20,122 nucleotides of DNA from Ktedonobacterales bacterium. GTDB taxonomy: Bacteria; Chloroflexota; Ktedonobacteria; Ktedonobacterales; JADMIN01. Position numbers and translations under genes: made by a program. The stretch lies in contig JANWHL010000019.1 in the NCBI GenBank assembly GCA_025450405.1, forward strand, positions 1 through 20,122, written 5' to 3'. How positions within the stretch are numbered: the first letter of the stretch is position 1; every line of letters starts with the position of its first letter. Shown in pieces: positions 13,965 through 20,122 of this stretch. The notes under the pieces are model-generated. The model was not told where the DNA came from and ran no database searches. It saw only the letters and a list, made by a program, of their open reading frames with translations.

Positions 13965-16001
13965 ATGGCCCAGCTGATCGGCCAGACGCTGGGAAATTAT
14001 CGCATCGAGGAACAGCTTGGCTCGGGCGGCATGGGCGAGGTGTATCGCGCCGTCCATCTGCGCCTCAAGCGCACGGCAGCGGTCAAAGTCATGCACGCCA
14101 GCCTGGCATCCGATGAGACATTTCAGGCGCGCTTTCTCCGGGAGGCACAGGCGGCGGCGGCGCTCTCACACCCCAATATCGTTGAGGTGTATGACTTTGG
14201 GGAGCAGGATGGCCGCTCCTATCTGATCATGGAGCTGGTGCCCAGCGGCTCCCTGCGGACACTGCTGCGGCAGAGAGCGGCCGGGCGGGGATGGTCGCTC
14301 GAACTGGCACTGGACCTGGTGTGCCAGGTAGCGGAGGGGTTGACGTATGCCCACTCACGCGGCATGGTCCATCGCGACATCAAGCCCGACAACTTACTGC
14401 TCCAACAATTGAGCGTCCCTGGGGGGCCTCTCGACACCGAACGCTATCGCGTCAAGATCAGCGACTTTGGCCTCGCGCGGATGGTAGAGGCCGGAGGCGA
14501 CCTGACCGTGACGGGAGTGGTGGTCGGGACACCCACCTATATGTCACCCGAGCAATGTCAGGGAGAGGCGCTGGATGGCCGGAGTGATCTCTACTCGCTC
14601 GGCGTCGTGCTTTATGAGGTGGCCACTGGCTCGCCGCCGTTCCGCGTCAAGTCGCTCTCTGAGGCGGTGTTCAAACACATCTCAGCCGTTCCCTCCAACC
14701 CGCGCGAGATGCGGCCGGACCTGCCCATCGCGCTCGACCAGGTGATCATGCGGTCCCTCGCGAAGCGGCCCGAAGATCGCTATGCCACCGGTGGCGAGCT
14801 GATCCAGGCGCTGCGTGGCGCGGTGCAAGACTCGGAATCCATCACGGTGATCATGCCACCGTCCGCGACACCGTCCGCGACACCGTCCGCGACACCGTCC
14901 GCGACACCGTCCGCGACACCGCCCGCGACACCGTCCCAGGCGATGCCGACGCCCGGCGCAAGCTCAAACCCGCCACCGGCTTCGCTCGCGAGCGACGCGG
15001 GGCCATCCCCACTAGAGCCCGCGGTGCCCGATGCCCCATCCCCACCGCCAGTAAGCGTCCCAGCCGCGGCGATCGAGAAGCCGGCCATGGCGCTCGCCAC
15101 CGTGGCTGCCGAGGTCGGCGTTGGCGGCCAGGGTGTGGCCGGCGCGAGCGGCGTGTTTCGGGCGCGCCTCTCCAGCTCGCTGACCGAGATGCGATCCGCC
15201 GTCGCCACGGTGGCCGCATCCGGCATCTCGAGGGTGCGTGCTTACGAGCTCCCGACCGAGATGACATCACTCGTCAGCGACACGACCGCGCGCGTGAAGA
15301 GCCGGGCTAAGCGGTATCCGGCATGGATGTTCGGCGCGGTGGGGGGCGGTGTGCTGATGATCATCCTGGCGGTGGTGCTGCTCCGCGCCGCGCGGACGCC
15401 AACGCCCACTCACGTGGTGGGCACGATCGCGCGCAAGACCCCGACCGCCACGGTCGTGCCAGCCGCTACCGCGACGCCGGTCGAGTTGGTGAGTTACCAG
15501 GACGGTCTGACCGCGAACAATCGCCGCTGGGCCGTCTTGAACCAGTGTCACTATGCGGACGGCGGCTATGAAGTGACTGGCTCCTTCATCTGCTACGCGC
15601 CGCCCAATCCGCTCGGCAGCGCCACCATCTCGGTGCGGGCGCGCCAGGTCGCTGGCGCTACCGATCAGTTCTATGGAATTCTGCTGCGCGGCGTGAGCGA
15701 CTCACACTTTTACTTCTTCGGGGTAAACGCCCAGCGTCAATGGACCTTCTCATTGGTAGTCAAAGGCGCGGGCCAGTCGATCGTGCCGGCGCGGACAGAC
15801 AGCCACATCAATGCTGGGATGAATGTCAGTAATACGCTCACCGTCCGGGCACGGGGCAGCCACTTTATCTTCTACGTCAACGGGGTTCAGATCGGCCAGG
15901 CCGACGATGGGTCCCTCCCCAGTGGACGGATCGCGCTCATCAATCCGGCGGGGCATATCAGCGTCGTGTATAACGACTTCCTGGTCACCGTGCCCTCCTG
16001 A
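13965..16001 (+). CDS. Transmembrane Ser/Thr protein kinase with extracellular jelly-roll-like domain
   Basis: This is a 678-residue PknB-like kinase. The kinase domain spans about 12-285: GSGGMGEV (19-26), Lys41 in AVKVM, HRDIKPDN (Asp138), DFG (167-169), GTPTYMSPEQ and SDLYSLGVVLYE. All catalytic residues are present. A Pro/Ala/Ser/Thr-rich linker (about 295-450) includes SATP repeats. One membrane segment lies at about 453-473 after a basic patch (KSRAKR), so the C-terminus is outside. The outer domain (about 508-678) is beta-rich (RWAVLNQCHY, FYFFGVNAQRQW, HFIFYVNGVQIGQADDG) and resembles concanavalin-like/DUF1080-type sugar-binding folds, which is tentative. The ATG has GGAGGTG close upstream. 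The FHA-ABC transporter gene follows after 157 bp, and its FHA domains are likely readers of this kinase. Confidence 0.92.
   Translation: MAQLIGQTLGNYRIEEQLGSGGMGEVYRAVHLRLKRTAAVKVMHASLASDETFQARFLREAQAAAALSHPNIVEVYDFGEQDGRSYLIMELVPSGSLRTLLRQRAAGRGWSLELALDLVCQVAEGLTYAHSRGMVHRDIKPDNLLLQQLSVPGGPLDTERYRVKISDFGLARMVEAGGDLTVTGVVVGTPTYMSPEQCQGEALDGRSDLYSLGVVLYEVATGSPPFRVKSLSEAVFKHISAVPSNPREMRPDLPIALDQVIMRSLAKRPEDRYATGGELIQALRGAVQDSESITVIMPPSATPSATPSATPSATPSATPPATPSQAMPTPGASSNPPPASLASDAGPSPLEPAVPDAPSPPPVSVPAAAIEKPAMALATVAAEVGVGGQGVAGASGVFRARLSSSLTEMRSAVATVAASGISRVRAYELPTEMTSLVSDTTARVKSRAKRYPAWMFGAVGGGVLMIILAVVLLRAARTPTPTHVVGTIARKTPTATVVPAATATPVELVSYQDGLTANNRRWAVLNQCHYADGGYEVTGSFICYAPPNPLGSATISVRARQVAGATDQFYGILLRGVSDSHFYFFGVNAQRQWTFSLVVKGAGQSIVPARTDSHINAGMNVSNTLTVRARGSHFIFYVNGVQIGQADDGSLPSGRIALINPAGHISVVYNDFLVTVPS
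14859..14930 (+). repeat. 12-bp in-frame tandem repeat in the kinase linker
   Basis: Five perfect copies of CCGTCCGCGACA fill 14859-14918, followed by one variant (CCGCCCGCGACA, 14919-14930). They encode PSAT units in the linker between kinase domain and membrane segment. Being 12 bp, gain or loss keeps the frame. The threonines and serines are possible phosphorylation sites. Confidence 0.9.
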
Positions 16002-16116
16002 GCACGCCGCGGGCATCGTCGCTCCGTGGGCGTCAATCTGGCGGGGGCGGCGCCCGCGACGGCGCGAGCCGAGTTGGGACGGGTCGGGAGACGTGTGGGG
16101 AAAGGAGAAGCGGCGA

Positions 16117-16139
16117 CCTCATCGGATTCGCGGATGAGG
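16117..16139 (+). promoter_or_regulatory. Hairpin between an orphan Shine-Dalgarno and the FHA-ABC start
   Basis: CCTCATC and GATGAGG form a perfect 7-bp stem around a 9-base loop. It lies between AAAGGAG (16101-16107), which has no start codon at normal spacing, and the ATG at 16159, which has no Shine-Dalgarno. The arrangement suggests translational control or coupling, but this is not proven. Confidence 0.35.
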
Positions 16140-16158
16140 ACGCGCGCCGCGCGCCGAG

Positions 16159-19143
16159 ATGACCAATGACCTCCCAGACCTCCCAGATCGGCCAGAGGCC
16201 GAGCTGCGCTTCCTCTCCGGTCCATTGGCGGGAGTCACCCTGCGCGTGACACAGGCGGTCGTGACCCTTGGCCGCGGCGTCGGCAATGACGTCGTGCTGC
16301 TCGATCCGAAGGTGTCGCGCGCGCACGCCCGGCTGCTGTACCAGGATGGGGTGTGGCGGATCGAGAGGCTCTCGCGGACGAGTGTCCTGACGGTTGACGA
16401 GCGCGTTGTGGAGGAAGCTGACCTCGGCGAAAGCAGCCACATCGGGCTCGGGGACGTCACCGCCTTCATGTTCCTGCCCGTGCGCGCCCAGACCGTGCGC
16501 GCCCAAACCGCGGCGGTGCCGGCTGCCACAGCGGGCCCTATGCCGGCGGACCCAGCGGACCCAGCTAACGGGGCCCCGCCACTCGCGTTGGCCGCTGTCC
16601 CGCCGGCCATCCCGCATGAATCTCCGCATGAATCTCCCCAAGATTCCGCGGCTGATGCCCCGCAAGTCCCCGCTCGCGCGGCGCCCGCGTCACTCATGGC
16701 GTCACCCCCGGCGGCGCGGCCGGATGAGCCCCCCCTAGAGACGCAGCTCGCGCCACCGGAGGAGCTTGGCCTCGCCTTCCTGGAGGTCACGGACCACGTA
16801 ACGGGCACGAGCATGGCCCACGCGCTCGTCAAGGCGAGCGTCAGCATTGGCCGAGATCCACGCAACGACATTGTCATAGACGAGCCCTGCGTCTCCGACT
16901 TCCATCTCCAGTTGGTGCGTGAGCGCACGCAGTGGCGGCTGATCCATCCTCATCCCGAGCGCCATGCCACCGAACATGGCTTGCTCCACAACGGACGCCA
17001 GATTCACGGGCACGAGGTCATCCGCTCGGATCTGCGCTCTGGCGAGCGGATCCGAATTGGCGACGAGCACGGCATCGTGGTGAGCCTGACCTACCACGAG
17101 GGCCGGGAGTCGGCCGCCCGCGCGCCCGCCCGCGTACGGCAGATCCCGCTCGGCACGGCCGAGGTCACCATCGGCCGGATGCGCGACAACACGCTGGTGC
17201 TGGATCATCCCCAGGTATCGGCGCATCATGCGCGGCTGACGCGCGACGGAGACACCTACCGGCTGATCGATTTGGGGAGCACGAACCATACGTACGTCAA
17301 CGGCCTGCGGGTCGGCGAGCAGACACTGCATCCCGGCGAGGAGATCCGCATCGGGCCGTACAAGCTGCTCTTCGAGAGCGGGCTGATCGTGCTCTATGAC
17401 GAGAGCGGCGGCGTTCGCATCGACGCGCTGCACGTCACACAGACTGGCGGCAATGGGACAATCCTGCTGGACGACGTGGAGATCTGCTTTCCGCCGCGAT
17501 CGTTTGTAGCGCTGGTCGGGGCGTCGGGCGCGGGCAAGTCCACGTTGCTCGACGCGCTGAGTGGACTACGACCCGCCGCGAGTGGCACCGTCCTCTACAA
17601 CGGGCAGGACTTCTATCAACATCGTGCGGCATTCAGCACGCAGATTGGCTACGTTCCCCAAGACGAAATCATTCACCGGGATCTGAGCGTCGAACGCGCC
17701 CTCTACTACGCGGCCAAGCTCCGTCTGCCCGAAGACTTCACGCCAGCACAGATCGATCAGCGCATCGAGGAAGTGCTCGACGACGTGGAGATGCGCCACC
17801 GCCGCAAGCTCCTCATTCGGCAACTCTCCGGCGGTCAGCGCAAGCGCGTTTCAATTGCGCTGGAACTTTTGGCGAGCCCCAGCCTGTTCTTCCTCGACGA
17901 GCCAACGTCAGGGTTGGACCCAGGGTTGGACCGCAAGATGATGCTATTGCTGCGCAAACTGGCCGACAAGGGCCACACCATCGTCCTGGTGACGCACGCA
18001 ACCAGCAACATCAATGTGTGTGATTATGTGTGCTTCCTCGCCGCCGGTGGCCATGTCGCGTTTTTTGGTCCACCTCACGAGACCACCACGTATTTTGAAC
18101 AGCCGGGTTTTGCCGAGATCTACAGTGTGCTGGAGCCGACCTCCGAGCATCCCGAGCTGCCGGCCGAGGTCGCGGCGCGCTTCAAGCGTTCACCAACGTA
18201 CGAACGCTATGTCGCGGAACCGCTCAGCCATCGCCCACTCGCCTCGCCAAGTGCGGATCGGGCGAGCGGACAGCCACGGACCTGGATGAGTAGACTGCTG
18301 GGTGGCACTGGATGGAAGCAATTCGCGCTCTTGACCACCCGCTACGTCGAGCTGCTCTGGAACGACAAGCGCAATCTCGTGCTGCTGCTCGCGCAGGCGC
18401 CCGTTATCGCGCTGCTGCTCGCCGTCTTCATTCTGGAGCTCGACCGGCACGATATGTTCCAGTCCGCCGCGCTGGACGCGCAAGCGGACGCGCAGCGGTT
18501 TATCTTCATCATGGCGTTTTCGGCGGTGATGTTTGGCTGCATCAACGCGGCGCGTGAGATCGTCAAAGAGGCGGCCATCTTCCGGCGCGAGCGCACGGTG
18601 AATCTGGGAATCCTGCCCTACTTGTTCTCCAAGATCGCGATCTTGGGGTTGCTTTCGCTGCTTCAATGCGCCGCCTTCATCCTGATCATCGCGCTGGCCG
18701 CCCCATTTCACCAGGGCCTCTTCTGGAACGCCCTCCTGGAAGGGTATGTGTCGCTCGCGCTTACCGCGCTCGCGGGCCTGCTCATGGGGCTAGCCATCTC
18801 GGCGCTCGTGTCCAACAACGACCAGGCCATGAGCTATATTCCGCTCGTGCTGATCCCACAGGTCGTGTTTTCCGGCGTCATTTTCCCCCTCAAGGCGATC
18901 TATCTTCAGGTGATCGGCATGGTGTTTGTGACACGCTGGGCGATGGCGGGTCTGGGCTCCTCGCTGCGCCTGGACGCCATCCCGCTCGGCGGTGACCGGC
19001 TCTACGGCTCCTGCGCCACGTGCGTCATCTATCGTCAGGACACTCACTATCTGCTGGTCACCTGGGGGGTGCTCGCGGGCATTCTCATCGCGCTGACGGT
19101 GCTGACCGCGTATCTGCTCAAGCGGAAGGATGTCCTCAAGTAG
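16159..19143 (+). CDS. Triple-FHA ABC transporter (ATPase-permease fusion, ABCG-like)
   Basis: This 994-residue protein has three FHA phosphothreonine-binding domains: about 15-106 (GRGVGNDVVL, SRAHA), 203-312 (GRDPRNDIVI, SDFH) and 327-408 (GRMRDNTLVL, SAHHA, GSTNHTYVNG). An ABC ATPase follows (about 422-650): Walker A GASGAGKS (454-461), signature LSGGQRKR (556-563), Walker B LFFLDEPTSGLDP (576-588) and H-loop VTHAT. An ABC-2/ABCG-type permease with six membrane segments completes it (about 740-760, 780-796, 822-848, 863-885, 892-911, 965-987). It is a half-transporter and should dimerise, probably for export. The mycobacterial relative Rv1747 is phosphorylated by the adjacent kinase PknF; the same layout is seen here. 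The Ala/Pro-rich linker between FHA1 and FHA2 has short duplications. The ATG at 16159 is the first possible start after an in-frame stop at 16135, though it lacks a Shine-Dalgarno. The substrate is unknown. Confidence 0.93.
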   Translation: MTNDLPDLPDRPEAELRFLSGPLAGVTLRVTQAVVTLGRGVGNDVVLLDPKVSRAHARLLYQDGVWRIERLSRTSVLTVDERVVEEADLGESSHIGLGDVTAFMFLPVRAQTVRAQTAAVPAATAGPMPADPADPANGAPPLALAAVPPAIPHESPHESPQDSAADAPQVPARAAPASLMASPPAARPDEPPLETQLAPPEELGLAFLEVTDHVTGTSMAHALVKASVSIGRDPRNDIVIDEPCVSDFHLQLVRERTQWRLIHPHPERHATEHGLLHNGRQIHGHEVIRSDLRSGERIRIGDEHGIVVSLTYHEGRESAARAPARVRQIPLGTAEVTIGRMRDNTLVLDHPQVSAHHARLTRDGDTYRLIDLGSTNHTYVNGLRVGEQTLHPGEEIRIGPYKLLFESGLIVLYDESGGVRIDALHVTQTGGNGTILLDDVEICFPPRSFVALVGASGAGKSTLLDALSGLRPAASGTVLYNGQDFYQHRAAFSTQIGYVPQDEIIHRDLSVERALYYAAKLRLPEDFTPAQIDQRIEEVLDDVEMRHRRKLLIRQLSGGQRKRVSIALELLASPSLFFLDEPTSGLDPGLDRKMMLLLRKLADKGHTIVLVTHATSNINVCDYVCFLAAGGHVAFFGPPHETTTYFEQPGFAEIYSVLEPTSEHPELPAEVAARFKRSPTYERYVAEPLSHRPLASPSADRASGQPRTWMSRLLGGTGWKQFALLTTRYVELLWNDKRNLVLLLAQAPVIALLLAVFILELDRHDMFQSAALDAQADAQRFIFIMAFSAVMFGCINAAREIVKEAAIFRRERTVNLGILPYLFSKIAILGLLSLLQCAAFILIIALAAPFHQGLFWNALLEGYVSLALTALAGLLMGLAISALVSNNDQAMSYIPLVLIPQVVFSGVIFPLKAIYLQVIGMVFVTRWAMAGLGSSLRLDAIPLGGDRLYGSCATCVIYRQDTHYLLVTWGVLAGILIALTVLTAYLLKRKDVLK
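16480..16638 (+). repeat. Three short tandem duplications in the FHA1-FHA2 linker
   Basis: The linker codes for VRAQT twice (16480-16509), ADP twice (about 16546-16563) and HESP twice (16615-16638). Each pair is also nearly or fully identical in DNA. Three independent duplications within 160 bp point to slippage in a poorly constrained linker. Confidence 0.7.
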
Positions 19144-19190
19144 CCTCACCGCGTCTGTTCTCCCGCCGTTTCTCCCGCGGAGGCACCACA

Positions 19191-19895
19191 ATGGCCGCTC
19201 CGGAACAACAGCTACCCGACATGCCCGCGCACCACCAGGCCGTCGTCGCGCGGTTCGTGGCGGCCTGCCAGGCCGACGAGCGGGTCCTGGCCGCTTTTCT
19301 CGGCGGGTCGCATGCCGCCGGGACGGCCGATGCGCGCTCCGACCTGGACCTGTACGCGATCATCAGCGACGTCCGGCTACGACAGCTTCATTGCCGAGCG
19401 CCGAGCATTCATCGAGCGGCTCGGCGAGCCGTATTTCCTGGAAGACGCGCACAACCACGGCGCTGATGTCGTCTGCTTCATGCTGGCGGACGATACGGAG
19501 GGGGAGCTCGAACTCGGCCGCGAACGTCTCTTCACCCATCTCCATACGGGTCCCTACCGGGTGCTCCTCGACAAACGCGGCATCCTGGCGGGCGTCACCT
19601 TCCCTCCGTTTACCGTGGACCCGAGTCTCCAGGTCGAGACCTTGCGCCGCCTGATCTCCTGGTTCTGCCATAATTTGCGGCACCACGTCCTCACTCCACT
19701 GGCCCGCGGACAGCTGTGGTCGGCGTACGGCGGCCTGGAAGACCTACGCCGGACCTGCGTCGACCTGATCCGCTTGAGCGAGGACTTCGGGGCGGAGGCG
19801 GAGGGCTACGAACGGGTCGAGCACGCGGTGCCCGCCGACCGGCTGGCGCCCTTGCGCGCGACCATCTGCCCCCTGGAGCGCGACGCCATGCTCCA
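19191..19895 (+). pseudogene. Frameshifted, 3'-truncated nucleotidyltransferase gene
   Basis: The start is well supported: GGAGG seven bases before the ATG, 47 bp after the transporter stop. Residues 1-60 hold the nucleotidyltransferase motif FLGGSHAAG...SDLDLY (Gly38-Ser40, Asp51, Asp53), as in aminoglycoside and related nucleotidyltransferases. After codon 60 (19368-19370) homology moves to the next frame and continues as SGYDSFIAERRAF, LGEPYFLEDAHN, GPYRVLLDKRG and onward to PLERDAML near 19890. One extra base near 19371 explains the shift. The 3' end then runs into the IS66 remnant, and the frame stops at 19953 with unrelated residues. The gene is either a true pseudogene or carries a sequencing error at 19371; the truncation is separate. 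The substrate is unknown. Confidence 0.75.
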
Positions 19896-20122
19896 GGGCG
19901 CACGCCGGTCTCATCGACGTGGACCACCGGCGCCTGTTGGAGCGCCGCCGTGATCCGCTCCTCGACCGGCGCCAGCACCTGCGCCGCCTGCTGTACCCAG
20001 GCCACCAGCGTGCCCCGGCCCACCCGCCCGGCAAAGAGGTCGCTGAGCGGCGCTTGCGCGCGCCCGCGCGGCACCAACCGCGCCGCCACGAGATAGACCG
20101 CCCGCGCCCGCACGTGCGGGCC
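19896..20122 (-). mobile_element. Truncated IS66-family transposase fragment
   Basis: Reading leftwards from the window edge, the minus strand encodes RARAVYLVAARLVP, PLSDLFAGRVGRGTLVAWVQ, LAPVEERITAALQQAP and VVHVDETGVR. This is the central part of an IS66 transposase up to the first catalytic Asp (HVDETG). Homology then stops near 19896, where the nucleotidyltransferase remnant begins; the frame stays open only as an antisense shadow. The remaining two acidic residues of the DDE triad are absent. The 5' part lies beyond the window. No terminal inverted repeat was seen at the junction, so the break is a deletion scar, not an IS end. Confidence 0.78.

Noticed and set aside
9504..14930. Short tandem repeats as a possible CRISPR array
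   Set aside because: Units are 12 and 15 bp with no spacers and lie in frame within coding sequence.
16134..16158. ATG at 16134 as an alternative start for the FHA transporter
   Set aside because: It is in a different frame from the transporter, and the correct frame has a stop at 16135.

Overview
The window is high-GC DNA (roughly 70 % by eye) with strong Shine-Dalgarno sites, many eukaryote-like Ser/Thr signalling proteins, PQQ-repeat kinases, an FHA-ABC transporter and a bacterial translin. This combination suggests a member of the Chloroflexota, or less likely another GC-rich soil or thermophilic bacterium. That assignment is inference from gene content only. Two Ser/Thr phospho-signalling modules dominate the window, with small stress or hypothetical genes between them.

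Layout, left to right. Positions 1-28 hold the first codons of a minus-strand gene that runs off the left edge. Next come a minus-strand translin/TRAX-family gene (165-836) and a divergent plus-strand pair, a HAD hydrolase (1285-2220) and a DinB-like protein (2246-2734). This pair converges on a minus-strand series. In transcription order that series is a beta-phosphoglucomutase-like HAD (10566-9880), a membrane-anchored TPR protein (9845-7980) with a leaderless promoter, a soluble Ser/Thr kinase with an eight-repeat PQQ propeller (7534-5591), a pseudokinase-PP2C phosphatase fusion (5432-3750) and a short-chain dehydrogenase (3625-2789). To the right are a DUF4097 beta-helix protein (+), a four-to-five-pass membrane protein (-), a 64-residue membrane protein (+) and an SRPBCC protein (-). 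Then comes the second module: a transmembrane Ser/Thr kinase (13965-16001) followed by a triple-FHA ABC transporter (16159-19143). The right end holds a frameshifted, 3'-truncated nucleotidyltransferase gene that abuts a truncated IS66-type transposase on the opposite strand.

How the genes may work together. The window has two kinases (writers), one PP2C (eraser) and three FHA domains on one transporter (readers). The second module has the same layout as mycobacterial PknF-Rv1747, where a transmembrane kinase phosphorylates an FHA-ABC exporter. The 12-bp palindromic motif TGCGC-NN-GCGCA occurs three times in the window by eye. All three copies lie in the intergenic regions in front of the two kinase genes, which suggests shared control. 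Several linkers in these proteins carry in-frame tandem DNA repeats. Long antisense ORFs are abundant but are GC-driven shadows and are not annotated.
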